A DNA stretch of 64,000 nt from JAFDBW01 sp963723355 (GCA_963723355.1 CAVRQQ010000020.1:1-64000); one strand, 5' to 3'; counted from the first letter of the stretch, positions 33,310 to 43,156 are shown. Numbers and translations: made by a program. Notes: generated by a model from the sequence alone, not told the origin.

Positions 33310-34146
33310 ATGAACACCATTCGTACTATTGTGCTCCTCTCGGTCCTTACCCTCGGCCTGGTTTTTATCGGCGGTATGATCGGCGGCCAGCAGGGCGCCC
33401 TGATTGCCCTGATCCTCGCCGGCGTTATGAACATGGGCTCCTACTGGTTTTCCGACAAGATCGTCATCAAGATGTATCGCGGCAGCGAAGTCACCAGCGG
33501 CCAGTTGTTTGACGTGGTCGCCGAAATCTGCCAGACCAACCAGCTGCCGATGCCGAAGGTTTATACTCTGCCGCAACCGACTCCGAACGCCTTCGCGACC
33601 GGCCGCAACCCCGACCACGCAGTGGTCGCAGCCACCGAGGGGATCATGCAGATCCTGACCCGCGACGAGCTGAAAGGGGTCATGGCCCACGAGATGAGCC
33701 ACGTCATGCATCGCGACATCCTGATCGGTTCGATCGCGGCAACCATCGCCGGCGCCATTGCTTACCTTGCCCATATGGCGCAGTGGTCGGCGATGTTCGG
33801 CGGTTTCGGTCGTGACGACGAGGACAGCAACCCGCTCGCCCTGATCGCCCTGGCGATTATTGCGCCAATGGCGGCGATGCTGATCCAGATGGCAATCTCC
33901 CGCTCGCGTGAATTCGAAGCGGACAAAGGCGGAGCGAAGCTGAGCGGCAACCCGCTCTCCCTGGCCAGCGCCTTGCGTAAGCTGGAGAACGCCAATCAGG
34001 CCATGCCGATGCCCCGGGTCAACGAGGCCACGGCGCACATGTTCATCGTTAATCCCCTGCGCGGTGGTGGCGGCGTTAAAGCGCTGTTTACCACTCATCC
34101 GCCGATGGCAGAGCGGATCCGGCGCCTCGAGGAGATGGCTGGATAG
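33310..34146 (+). CDS. htpX: HtpX-family membrane zinc metalloprotease
   Basis: 278 residues. Two N-terminal TM helices (about 5-50) precede the cytoplasmic protease domain with zinc motif HEMSH, preceded by LKGVMAHEMSHVMHRDI. Two further hydrophobic segments (IGSIAATIAGAIAYLAHMA and LIALAIIAPMAAMLIQMA) precede SREFEADKGGAKLSGNPLSL with the third ligand. It degrades misfolded membrane proteins. A terminator follows immediately. Confidence 0.95.
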   Translation: MNTIRTIVLLSVLTLGLVFIGGMIGGQQGALIALILAGVMNMGSYWFSDKIVIKMYRGSEVTSGQLFDVVAEICQTNQLPMPKVYTLPQPTPNAFATGRNPDHAVVAATEGIMQILTRDELKGVMAHEMSHVMHRDILIGSIAATIAGAIAYLAHMAQWSAMFGGFGRDDEDSNPLALIALAIIAPMAAMLIQMAISRSREFEADKGGAKLSGNPLSLASALRKLENANQAMPMPRVNEATAHMFIVNPLRGGGGVKALFTTHPPMAERIRRLEEMAG

Positions 34147-34167
34147 ATAAATCGAGCACTCTTTTGC

Positions 34168-34202
34168 AAAAGGACGGTTCCCGAATGGATCCGTCCTTTT
34201 TT
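34168..34202 (+). terminator. Intrinsic terminator after htpX
   Basis: AAAAGGACGG (34168-34177) and CCGTCCTTTT (34191-34200) followed by TT, 22 bp after the htpX stop. Confidence 0.85.
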
Positions 34203-34252
34203 ATTCTGTTCGGCGGCACTCAAAGGGCGGGAAAGAGCAAACACAATACTGA

Positions 34253-34289
34253 AATTATGGTGACACAATGCTATTGTGCCACCATAATT
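34253..34289. promoter_or_regulatory. 37-bp near-perfect palindrome upstream of rsmB
   Basis: AATTATGGTG-A-CACAAT (34253-34269), centre GCT, ATTGTG-C-CACCATAATT (34273-34289): 16 of 17 pairs match. There is no T-run, so it is not an ordinary terminator. It lies 28 bp before the rsmB start, where it could be an operator or a leader hairpin. Confidence 0.6.
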
Positions 34290-34316
34290 GGATTATCACA
34301 TAACGATCAGGTCCAG

Positions 34317-35702
34317 ATGCCCACTCAACAGACAGTTAAAAACATCGACGCCCGCTCGGGCGCCTACGAAATCCTGCAGCGCGTCGAACAGGGCGGATAC
34401 GCCGACCGATTGCTAGACAGCTACCTGCAACGACACCCGACGATGGACGCCCGCGAGAAAGGCCTGCTGACCGAGTTGGTCTACGGCATACTGCGCCTGC
34501 GCGGTCGACTCGACTTCGCCCTCGGTCTGTTTTCCCGTCAGCCGCTGCACAAACTGGAAAGCGATGCTTTGCTGCTGTTGCGCCTCGGTGCCTACCAGCT
34601 CCTCCAGCTTGACCGGGTTCCAGCCCATGCCGCAGTGCACGCAACCGTCGAACTGGCTCACCAGGTCGGCATGGGGCGGGTGGCTGGTCTGGTTAACGGC
34701 ACATTACGCACGCTGGAGAGGCAAAAGGCGACGATTGCCTGGCCGACACCGGACACGCCGAGCGCCTATCTGCAGCACGTCTGCAGTCTGCCGAAATGGA
34801 TGGCAAAAGCCCTGCTGCACCAGTTCCCCAACGCGGAGTCGCAGGCACTGGCTGAAGCCCTGGCCCAGGCGCCACCACAGACCTTGCGGGTCAACACCCT
34901 AAAGACAGACCGGCAAAGCTATCTTGCGGCTCTGGCTGAAGCAGGGTATTCGGCCCGACCATGTCATTTTGCTTCCGAGGGGGTCACCATCGAGCAACGG
35001 TCGTCGCAACCCTTGCCGGGTGATCGTGAAGGCTTATACCAGGTCCAAGACGAAGCGAGCATACTGATCACCCATCTGCTTGAGGCAAAGCCCGGCGACC
35101 GGATCCTTGATGCCTGCGCGGCCCCGGGCGGCAAGACCACCCACCTGGCCGCCCTGACCGGCAACCAAGCCAAAATCGTAGCCCTGGACAAATACCCCCA
35201 AAGGGTCGAGCTGATCGAACAGGGCGGTGCACGCCTCGGCTGCCGGGGGATCGAAACCCGTTGCTGTGATCTCACCGCAGCTCCGGATTCCCTCGCCCCG
35301 GAATCCTTCGACCGGATCCTGGTCGACGCGCCCTGCAGCGGGCTCGGCGTACTGCGCCGCAACCCGGAGAGCCGCTGGAGCCGGAAACCGGCGGACATGA
35401 AAGAACTGGCTGCACTGCAAACAACGATCCTCAATCATGTCCTGCCGCTGCTGCGTCCCGGCGGTCACCTGCTCTATTCGGTCTGCACCTTCACCGAGGC
35501 CGAGACCGATGCCGTGGTCAGGCAGATTTTGGCGACTCATCCGGCAATGACCCTCGAGAACTTGCGAACCCTGATGCCCCGGGAATGGGCGGAACTGTTT
35601 ACCGAGAACGGTTGTCTGCGCACCCTGCCACATCGACACGACGGCATGGATGCTTTCTTTGCTGCAAGATTTGTTAAGGGACAGGAAAGTGGCGAGTGGT
35701 AA
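34317..35702 (+). CDS. rsmB: 16S rRNA (cytosine-967-C5)-methyltransferase
   Basis: 461 residues from ATG 34317 (an upstream ATG would run through the htpX terminator and the palindrome). The N-terminal NusB-like RNA-binding domain covers about 8-140 (ARSGAYEILQRVEQGGYADR). The Fmu/RsmB SAM domain has ILDACAAPGGKTTHLA, ILVDAPCSGLGVLRRNPESR (motif IV Cys) and LLYSVCTFTEAET (catalytic motif VI Cys). The gene often sits with def-fmt-htpX-rpe, as here. Confidence 0.94.
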   Translation: MPTQQTVKNIDARSGAYEILQRVEQGGYADRLLDSYLQRHPTMDAREKGLLTELVYGILRLRGRLDFALGLFSRQPLHKLESDALLLLRLGAYQLLQLDRVPAHAAVHATVELAHQVGMGRVAGLVNGTLRTLERQKATIAWPTPDTPSAYLQHVCSLPKWMAKALLHQFPNAESQALAEALAQAPPQTLRVNTLKTDRQSYLAALAEAGYSARPCHFASEGVTIEQRSSQPLPGDREGLYQVQDEASILITHLLEAKPGDRILDACAAPGGKTTHLAALTGNQAKIVALDKYPQRVELIEQGGARLGCRGIETRCCDLTAAPDSLAPESFDRILVDAPCSGLGVLRRNPESRWSRKPADMKELAALQTTILNHVLPLLRPGGHLLYSVCTFTEAETDAVVRQILATHPAMTLENLRTLMPREWAELFTENGCLRTLPHRHDGMDAFFAARFVKGQESGEW

Positions 35703-35833
35703 GAGGAAAGCGGGACCCTCACCTCTCCTTTGAACTGGCCAAACCATTTTCAAATAGGTTATAAAGACCCTGTAACCTAATCTTTTGCATGGCTTGTTGA
35801 TGACAACAGGCGATCCCTGTTCCGGAGTTTCAG

Positions 35834-36498
<665 letters not shown>

Positions 36499-36499
<1 letters not shown>

Positions 36500-37065
36500 T
36501 GCTAGATCGCAACCACCTGACCAGCCACCTTCAGCTCTTCCCGCGCCAAACCATCCCGGTCGGCTCCTTGCGCCCTGCTGCGGTTCTGGTTCCCCTCTTT
36601 CAACGCAACGGTAATGATCACCTGCTGTTTACCGAGCGCACGGCCCACCTCGAACACCACGCCGGGGAGATTTCATTTCCGGGCGGTGGCCACGACACCA
36701 AAGACCAGAACCTGACCATTACAGCCCTGCGCGAAACCGAAGAAGAGCTCGGCATCCCGAGGAATCAGGTCGAGATCCTCGGTCGCCTGGATGATTTCTA
36801 TTCTATCCACGGCTACCACGTGATCCCTTATATCGGAGTGATTCCAAGCCCCGACAATCTGCTGCACGATCCCTTTGAAATTGCCGGGACTTTCGAAGCG
36901 CCGCTCGATTATTTCCGCAATCCTGCAATCCACAGAAGAGAGAACTGGCAGCACCGCGGACGCACTCATCTGGTAGATTTCTACCAGTTCGAAGAACATG
37001 TCATCTGGGGTCTGACCGCCGCGATCCTGCGCCAGTTTCTCGAAGAAACGGCAGGCTTGTATTGA
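36499..37065 (+). CDS. NUDIX hydrolase, CoA pyrophosphatase-like (NudL/YeaB type)
   Basis: 188 residues. The NUDIX region FPGGGHDTKDQNLTITALRE continues TEEELGIP and carries the REtxEExG core; the upstream EISFPGG and the later LDYFRNPAIH plus the PYIGVIPSP block match the CoA-pyrophosphatase subgroup. It probably hydrolyses CoA or similar nucleotide derivatives. Translationally coupled to rpe. Confidence 0.87.
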
Positions 37066-37091
37066 AGAGAAATGACTCGGAAAGAAGGCTT

Positions 37092-37382
37092 TCAGGCGGG
37101 TTGAAAGGTTGCATCGAAAGGGAAATCAAGGCCGAGCATATGGTCGAGGACACCCCGTTCATCGAGATCGAAAAGCTCGACACAACCGCCGATCAGATGG
37201 TCATTAACCAAGATTACCGGGACGACCTGCCGTTGGCTTCGGTGCCGCATTTCTGCTGCCATGAGCAGGTCATTAGTGATATCATACTCGGCAAAATCCA
37301 CCCCTTTGATCCGCAGGAGTTCCTTGGCGCGCCGGCAGTAAACACAACCCTGCCTGGTATAGATTTCTACTTTGATTTCCAT
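37092..37382 (-). CDS. Glutaredoxin (GrxC-like)
   Basis: 96 residues from ATG 37382 behind GGAG. The active site is CVYC in IYTRQGCVYCRRAKELL, followed by cis-Pro QVVPVILVNDHLIGGC. It is a cytoplasmic dithiol glutaredoxin. It is convergent with the NUDIX gene and divergent from the lipoprotein gene. Confidence 0.92.
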   Translation of the reverse strand: MEIKVEIYTRQGCVYCRRAKELLRIKGVDFAEYDITNDLLMAAEMRHRSQRQVVPVILVNDHLIGGCVELFDLDERGVLDHMLGLDFPFDATFQPA

Positions 37383-37465
37383 TGCAACCGCTCCGGGATC
37401 GATTTCCACTAAAGGAAAAGATACCCGAGACCATCGAGGATGCAAGCAACAGAAAGGAAAAACTT

Positions 37466-37903
37466 GTGAAGATGACTGGTCGGAAATTATTGTGCGGCTT
37501 TTTCGTAATGCTGGTCCTGTTCGGCTGCAACTATTATGACAAGTATCATGACAAGCAGGTCGCCGAGGTCGGTGACAATAGCCTGGAAGACTTCACCTCT
37601 GCCCTGCGCTGGAAGCAATACCAGGTCGCGGCCAATCTCATGCAACCGGAATTCCGCCAGGAATTCATTGATACCTTTACCGCTTTCAAGGATGACCTGC
37701 ACATTTCCGATGTCCGGCAGGTGGCTATGCAATCATTTGAAGAAGGCCGGCGCATTGAAACCGTTATCGAGATGGATTACACCCTGCTGCCTTCGATTAC
37801 GCTCAAGACCTTCACCTTTGAGCAGATCTGGGTCTATACCGAGGAGAGTGATACGGCACAGGGGGGATTTTTTATCGTCACACCGTTTCCCGAATTTCCC
37901 TGA
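37466..37903 (+). CDS. Small lipoprotein of unknown function
   Basis: About 145 residues. The GTG at 37466 has AAAGGA at ideal spacing; an ATG at 37472 is also possible. The lipobox is FFVMLVLFGC. The mature part (EDFTSALRWKQYQVAANLMQ, FKDDLHISDVRQVAM, IEMDYTLLPSITLKTFTFEQ) resembles an NTF2/DUF4440-like cone fold, but I cannot name the family. It is monocistronic. Confidence 0.65.
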   Translation: MKMTGRKLLCGFFVMLVLFGCNYYDKYHDKQVAEVGDNSLEDFTSALRWKQYQVAANLMQPEFRQEFIDTFTAFKDDLHISDVRQVAMQSFEEGRRIETVIEMDYTLLPSITLKTFTFEQIWVYTEESDTAQGGFFIVTPFPEFP

Positions 37904-38069
37904 TTATGTGATCACCGACGGCACATTATCTCTAATGAGGACCGTGGCATGGCGTTGGCGCCTGAATGCCACCTAAAGGGTCTGGTCCATTCCGTTGAAA
38001 CGCCTTGGCTGCAACGCCCTCCGCGCTCAATTTTCGCTTGATTTACCCGTTATCCCTGTGGTATTTAGC

Positions 38070-38084
38070 TGCATACTGTATACA
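38070..38084. promoter_or_regulatory. Candidate GntR/FCD operator upstream of sfrB
   Basis: TGCATACTGTATACA, identical in 14 of 15 bases to the perfect palindrome TGTATACTGTATACA at 63286-63300 next to the GntR gene. It is located 112 bp before the sfrB start. It is the only other close match I found by eye in the window. Confidence 0.6.
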
Positions 38085-38127
38085 ATCATGAAGAGAATGA
38101 AACGTTAAGGCACATACCGCTACAAAT

Positions 38128-38148
38128 AAGCGCTGAGGCGCTTTTTTT
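38128..38148 (+). terminator. Intrinsic terminator in the sfrBA leader
   Basis: AAGCGC-TGAG-GCGCTT followed by a run of T. It lies between the candidate operator and the sfrB start, 48 bp before that start. It either ends the lipoprotein transcript or acts as an attenuator within the sfr leader. Confidence 0.7.
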
Positions 38149-38195
38149 GCTGTGGTTCTGTGTGCTGAAAACCTGACCTGAATGGGAGGTTCAAC

Positions 38196-40145
38196 TTGGC
38201 TGAAGTCGTTTTTTCCAGCTGGGGCGGCAAGGTGGTCGATAATCGGCAGGGCGGAGAACCGGAAGCCGCGGTTTTCAAACTGCCGGAAAACTATCTCGAT
38301 GAAGGCAAGATAGCGGCCTTCATGGGCTGGGACGGCTTCATCGTCCTGGACAAAGATATCGACGTCGTGACCATGGCCGCCGAGTACATGCAGAATGTCC
38401 AGGAGAAGTACTGTTGTGCCAAATGCACCCCCGGCAAGCGCGGCACACGGGTCATGATGGACACTCTGTCCCGCATCCTTGCCGGCCATGGCGATGAAAG
38501 CGATCTGGACACCCTCTCCGGGCTGGCCGATCTGCTCGATAATTGCAAATGCACACTCTGCATGACCGCCGCCAAACCGGTCCTTGATACCGTCAAATAT
38601 TTTCGTGATGACTACCTGGCCTACCTGCGCGGTGAGCGCAAGGAAAAAAAGGCCAAAGCCTATCACTCCAAGCTGACGGCACCCTGCATGGACCGTTGCC
38701 CGGCACATATTGATATACCGACCTATGTCGAGGAGATCAAGGACTATCGCCACGATGAATCGTTGGCGACGATCCGCGATTACATGCCGATTGCAGCGGT
38801 CTGCGGTCGCGTTTGCCCGCACCCCTGCGAGTCAGCCTGTCGCCGTGCCCTGGTTGACGAGCCGATCAGCATCATGGTGCTCAAGCGGGTTGCCTCGGAC
38901 CACGAGTGGCTGCATAACCACACCCCGCCGATGCAGCCGAAGCCCTCGACCGGTAAAAAAGTCATGGTCGTCGGTGCCGGCCCTGCGGGCCTGACCACGG
39001 CCTACTACCTGGCCCTGGAGGGCCACCAGGTCAAGATTATCGACATGCTCAACGAGCCGGGCGGCACGGTTGCTGTCGGCATCCCCGACTACCGGATGCC
39101 ACGCGATCTTCTGCAGCGTGAAGCGGATGTGATAACCGCTCTTGGCGTCGAGATCGAGTACGGCGTCAAGCTCGGCCGCGATGTTTCGCTGCGCGAGCTG
39201 AAGGAACAATACGATGCGGTCTTCCTCGGCACGGGTGCTTTCAAATCGAAACCGATGGGAGTTGAAGGTGAAGACCAGGGTTACGACGGCTTCTCCGAAG
39301 GTGGTATCCACTACTTGCGCAAAGTGGCTCTCGGCGAGCCAATCGAGACACCGCCACGCGTGGTCGTGGTCGGTGGTGGCAACACCGCGATTGACTGCGT
39401 GCGGGTCGCCCTGCGCGAAGGAGCCGAGGAATCTATCCTGCTTTATCGCCGGACCCGCAAGGAGATGCCGGCCGAGCCTTACGAGGTCGATGACGCCGAG
39501 GAGGAAAACGTCAAGTTCTTCTTCCTCGCTCTGCCAACCAAGCTGATCACCGTGGACAACAAGATCGTCGGCATTGAAGTGCAGAAGATGGAGCTGGGTG
39601 AGCCGGACGATTCCGGTCGTCGCCGCCCGGTACCGGTTCCGGGCAGCGAATATATCCTGGATTGCGATCTGGTCATCCCTGCAATCGGTCAGGATCCCGA
39701 CCTCTCCTATCTGGAAGACGGCGACTACGGCATCAAGCAGACCCGCTGGAACAGTATTGTCACCCATGGCGGGACCATGATGACGGACAACGAGGGGATC
39801 TTCGCCGGTGGCGACTGTGAATACGGCGCCATGACCGTGGTTCTCGCAGTCGGTCACGGCCGGCGGGCAGCCCGCGTCATGCACCGCTACCTGACGGAAG
39901 GCAAGGCCTACCTTGACGAAGAGGATGCCATGGAGGACATCATCAACGGCCTCGGCACCTTCGACGACAAAGAGAACGTCGGTATCTGCGGTGGCCTGCA
40001 TCGCGAGCACCAGCCCAAGGTGAACGGTGCCGAACGAGCTCAGAATTACGAAGAGATCGAACTGGCCATGCCGGAAAGTCAGGCAGTACGCGAGGCAGAA
40101 CGTTGCCTGCGCTGCTACCGGGTCGGCATGCTGGCAGTCAACTGA
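38196..40145 (+). CDS. sfrB: SfrB-like NADPH oxidoreductase, flavoprotein (GltD-like) subunit
   Basis: 649 residues from a TTG start six bases after GGGAGG. The N-terminal region (about 60-145) is like the C-terminus of NuoF, with CCAKCTPGKRGTR and CKCTLCMTAAKPVLDT for a 4Fe-4S cluster. The rest is a GltD/dihydropyrimidine-dehydrogenase-type module with Cys motifs CMDRCPAHIDIPTY and CGRVCPHPCESAC, FAD loop VMVVGAGPAGLTTAYYLALE, NADPH loop VVVVGGGNTAIDCVRVAL and AGGDCEYGAMTVVLAVG. In Geobacter, SfrAB is a cytoplasmic NADPH-dependent Fe(III)-reducing complex important for acetate growth, probably as an NADPH/redox-balancing enzyme. Confidence 0.88.
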   Translation: MAEVVFSSWGGKVVDNRQGGEPEAAVFKLPENYLDEGKIAAFMGWDGFIVLDKDIDVVTMAAEYMQNVQEKYCCAKCTPGKRGTRVMMDTLSRILAGHGDESDLDTLSGLADLLDNCKCTLCMTAAKPVLDTVKYFRDDYLAYLRGERKEKKAKAYHSKLTAPCMDRCPAHIDIPTYVEEIKDYRHDESLATIRDYMPIAAVCGRVCPHPCESACRRALVDEPISIMVLKRVASDHEWLHNHTPPMQPKPSTGKKVMVVGAGPAGLTTAYYLALEGHQVKIIDMLNEPGGTVAVGIPDYRMPRDLLQREADVITALGVEIEYGVKLGRDVSLRELKEQYDAVFLGTGAFKSKPMGVEGEDQGYDGFSEGGIHYLRKVALGEPIETPPRVVVVGGGNTAIDCVRVALREGAEESILLYRRTRKEMPAEPYEVDDAEEENVKFFFLALPTKLITVDNKIVGIEVQKMELGEPDDSGRRRPVPVPGSEYILDCDLVIPAIGQDPDLSYLEDGDYGIKQTRWNSIVTHGGTMMTDNEGIFAGGDCEYGAMTVVLAVGHGRRAARVMHRYLTEGKAYLDEEDAMEDIINGLGTFDDKENVGICGGLHREHQPKVNGAERAQNYEEIELAMPESQAVREAERCLRCYRVGMLAVN

Positions 40146-40188
40146 GAATTTCGATAACTTACTGATAAATTATTAAAGGGCAGATTCG

Positions 40189-42741
40189 ATGATCAACCTC
40201 AAGATCGACGGCAAGGATGTTCAGATTGCAGCGGGAGCAACCATTCTCGATGCAGCCGAGCAGCTGGGCATCAAGATTCCGACCCTCTGTTACCTGAAGA
40301 AAGTCTCCCCGACCGGCGCCTGCCGCATCTGCGCGGTGGAGGTCGAAGGTGCGGACAAGACAATGACCGCCTGCAACACCCGGGCAGTCGATGGCATGGT
40401 TGTCACGACCCAGTCGGAACGACTGAGCAAGATCCGGCGCCAGATCGTTGAACTGCTGCTGGTCAATCACCCCCTTGATTGCCCGGTCTGCGACGCCGGC
40501 GGCGAATGTGACCTGCAGGACATCTGCTATTCGCAGGACGTTGTCCGGCAGCCGTTTGAAGCCGATGACGTCAACGCCGGAACGATTGATCACTGGCCAT
40601 TGATCCAGCAGGTCCCGAACCGCTGCATCATGTGCGAAAAGTGCGTCAAGACCTGCCACGAAACAATCGGTTCCAGCGCTCTGTTCGTCAACGAAAAGGG
40701 CGACAAGGCATTTATCGACAAGGATGTCGACAAGTGTGATTTCTGCGGCAACTGCGTGCAGGTCTGCCCGACCGGCACGATGATTTCCAAACCGTTCAAA
40801 TTCAAGGCTCGCCCCTGGGAGCTGCGCAAGACGCCTTCCTTATGCACCCTCTGCTCGGCCCAGTGCCAGGTCGAGATGCACAGCAAGCAGGGCAAGATCA
40901 TGCGCGTCACCTCCGAGGACGGCAGCACTGTCAACGACGGCAACCTTTGCGTCGGCGGATTCTTCGGCCACGACTACCTGGCCAGTGACCAGCGACTGAC
41001 GACCCCCCTGGTTGAGGGACAACCTGCATCCTGGGAAGCCGCTCTCGACAGGGTCGCCACCGCATTCTCCGCTTTGCGTGACGAACAGGGCGGTCAGGCC
41101 CTGGCCGGACTGGCCTCGCCGCACCTGACCAACGAGGAGAACTACCTCTTTCAGAAACTCTTCCGCGTCGCTCTCGGTAGCAACAACCTTGACTCCGAGG
41201 CCCGTTTCAGCACCCTGCGCGCAGCCAAGGTCCTCAATGCCCAGCTCAAGCTGAGCGGTGCAAGCAACCCGCTGGACCGGGTCGGCACGGCCGAAGCGAT
41301 ACTGGTTCTCGGCTCAGACCTGCGCTCCGAATCACCGGCGCTCAACTGGCAGGTACAACTGGCCGCCCGCAAAAACGACACAAACCTGGTCGTCGCCAAC
41401 CCGCGCCGGGTCAAGCTGGTCCGCCAGGCCGAAAGCTTCCTGCAGTACCAGCCCGGCAGTGAAGCATATCTTGCCGGTGCGCTGGCCAAGCTGCTGGTCG
41501 ACAAAGGGCTGGCAGACAATGACTTCCTGAACCGTTGCGTCGCCAACCGAGACGAACTGGACGCGTATCTGAACAATTTCGATCTCGATACCGCCTGTAC
41601 GGTAACTGGCATCAATCGCGAACAACTTGAAAAAGCCGCCGACTATCTCGGTTCAGCTACTTCTGTTGCTATCATCTTCGGCCGCGACGTAATGGGTGCA
41701 GCCCAGGCTGAAGCGGCGATTGCCGCGATTGCCAACCTGGCCCTGGTCACAGGTGCTCTGCATGGCGACCGGGGCGGACTCTTCCCGGTGGCCCTCAAGG
41801 GCAACACCCAGGGGCTCATCGATGCCGGCGTCGCTGCTGAATTTCTCCCCGGGTTGCAGGACTATGCCGCTGCCCGGGAAACCTTTGCCAAAGCCTGGCA
41901 CTGTACGCTGCCCGAAGGCGGTGCCGACGCGATCGGCATCCTGGAAGGAATCGAGCAGGGCAAGATCAAAGCCCTTTATCTGGCCGGAGCCAACCCTCTG
42001 GTCGGTTTCCCGGACAATGCCCGCTGGCGCAAGGCCCTCGACAAACTCGACATTTTGGTCGCCCAGGATATTCTGGCCAACGACCTGACCGCACGGGCAA
42101 CGGTCGTCCTGCCGGGCGCAGCCTCTTCGGAGAAGCGTGGCAGCGTGACGGCCATGGACCAGCGCGTCAACAAGCTGAGAATTGCCGTTGCAGCTCCGGG
42201 AGAGGCGCGACCCGATCTTGCCATAATCAGCGACCTGTTTGCCCGCCTGACCGGCAAACCCGAGCCAAGTGAGAAGACCATCCGCCAGGAGATGATGGAA
42301 CTCAGCGGCGGCTACGCCGACGTCTGCCAGACTCTCGAACAGCGCGACTTCTGCTGGAAGCGGCCCTACGCGCCGGCCGAAAAGTCCCTGGTCGCGGCAA
42401 CTCCCGAACTGGTCGCTCCGGAAACGGCAGACCTGAAGCTCATGCTCAGCAAGTGCCCCTTCCAGTTCGGCACAACAACGACCTACTCGGCGGCCAACAA
42501 CGAACTGGCCCCGGAAGGGCTGATTATCATCAACCCAGAAGATGCCGGCAAGCTCGGTGTTGCCGATGGCGGTACACTCAAGGTCACCGGTCCGGCCGGC
42601 TCGGCAAACGGCAAGGTCATGGTCCACGCAATGATGCCTGCCGGACTGCTTGCCGCATCGGACAACTTTGCCGATATGAACATCCAACAGATTATGCCGA
42701 GCGGCAGCAACTGCGTTGCCGTCACCGCCGCCAAAGTGTAA
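40189..42741 (+). CDS. sfrA: SfrA-like NADPH oxidoreductase, iron-sulfur/molybdopterin-fold subunit
   Basis: 850 residues, NuoG/FdhA-like. Residues 1-75 are a [2Fe-2S] ferredoxin domain (Cys at about 34, 45, 48, 62). Then comes the His-Cys3 cluster site HPLDCPVCDAGGEC, two 4Fe-4S motifs CIMCEKCVKTC and CDFCGNCVQVCP, and CTLCSAQCQV opening the molybdopterin-oxidoreductase domain that runs to the end, with a C-terminal dinucleotide-binding-like domain. Many NuoG-like members carry this domain without bound cofactor; that cannot be decided here. It follows sfrB by 43 bp, and a strong terminator closes the operon. Confidence 0.88.
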   Translation: MINLKIDGKDVQIAAGATILDAAEQLGIKIPTLCYLKKVSPTGACRICAVEVEGADKTMTACNTRAVDGMVVTTQSERLSKIRRQIVELLLVNHPLDCPVCDAGGECDLQDICYSQDVVRQPFEADDVNAGTIDHWPLIQQVPNRCIMCEKCVKTCHETIGSSALFVNEKGDKAFIDKDVDKCDFCGNCVQVCPTGTMISKPFKFKARPWELRKTPSLCTLCSAQCQVEMHSKQGKIMRVTSEDGSTVNDGNLCVGGFFGHDYLASDQRLTTPLVEGQPASWEAALDRVATAFSALRDEQGGQALAGLASPHLTNEENYLFQKLFRVALGSNNLDSEARFSTLRAAKVLNAQLKLSGASNPLDRVGTAEAILVLGSDLRSESPALNWQVQLAARKNDTNLVVANPRRVKLVRQAESFLQYQPGSEAYLAGALAKLLVDKGLADNDFLNRCVANRDELDAYLNNFDLDTACTVTGINREQLEKAADYLGSATSVAIIFGRDVMGAAQAEAAIAAIANLALVTGALHGDRGGLFPVALKGNTQGLIDAGVAAEFLPGLQDYAAARETFAKAWHCTLPEGGADAIGILEGIEQGKIKALYLAGANPLVGFPDNARWRKALDKLDILVAQDILANDLTARATVVLPGAASSEKRGSVTAMDQRVNKLRIAVAAPGEARPDLAIISDLFARLTGKPEPSEKTIRQEMMELSGGYADVCQTLEQRDFCWKRPYAPAEKSLVAATPELVAPETADLKLMLSKCPFQFGTTTTYSAANNELAPEGLIIINPEDAGKLGVADGGTLKVTGPAGSANGKVMVHAMMPAGLLAASDNFADMNIQQIMPSGSNCVAVTAAKV

Positions 42742-42759
42742 GGCAAAACACATCTGCAG

Positions 42760-42792
42760 AAAAATGCCCCGCAAAAGCGGGGCATTTTTTTT
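42760..42792 (+). terminator. Terminator of sfrBA
   Basis: AAAAATGCCCCGC-AAAA-GCGGGGCATTTTTTTT, a 12-13 bp perfect stem with a long T-run. Confidence 0.95.
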
Positions 42793-42950
42793 GCGCGAAC
42801 TCGCAACATCTTATGCGAAAAGCCCAATGTCATCTATAGTTTGATTCTCCAACGGTGAGTTTGTCTCTGAACGGACATCGGAAAAATTAGGACTGTTGAC
42901 TTAACATGGATGTTGATATATATTGAAACAGCAATAAATATGGAGGAATG

Positions 42951-43040
42951 ATGAAATCCTTACTGATTTTTTTCGGCATCTTTGCCGCCTGGTTTATCCT
43001 CAACCGCTGGATTCTGCCGCTTCTGGGAGTAGAAACCTGA
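42951..43040 (+). CDS. 29-residue single-pass membrane peptide
   Basis: The reading frame starts MKSLLIFFGIFAAWFILNRW and ends ILPLLGVET, after a strong GGAGG site (42942-42946) and before a strong terminator. It is one hydrophobic helix with a basic start. The dedicated expression signals support a real small gene; the function is unknown. It is too short for normal gene calling. Confidence 0.65.
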   Translation: MKSLLIFFGIFAAWFILNRWILPLLGVET

Positions 43041-43108
43041 CTCTCCGGAAGCTGCGAACTCCCCGTGCGGGAGGAAAACAAGGATGATGAGGAGAAAAGC
43101 TGACATTA

Positions 43109-43138
43109 AAAAGCCCCGGCCATAAAGGCCGGGGCTTT
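43109..43138 (+). terminator. Terminator after the small membrane peptide gene
   Basis: AAAGCCCCGGCC-ATAAA-GGCCGGGGCTTT, perfect 12-bp stem, also able to serve the convergent zinc-ribbon gene. Confidence 0.9.
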
Positions 43139-43156
43139 CTGTTTCAATGCCAGCCC

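Noticed and set aside
33238..34098. 286-codon open frame opposite htpX
   Set aside because: Shadow frame; htpX has the complete HEMSH protease signature.
38832..40010. 392-codon open frame opposite sfrB
   Set aside because: Same reason; the plus-strand frame has all cofactor motifs in order.
41653..42774. 373-codon open frame opposite sfrA
   Set aside because: Shadow of sfrA that also crosses the operon terminator.
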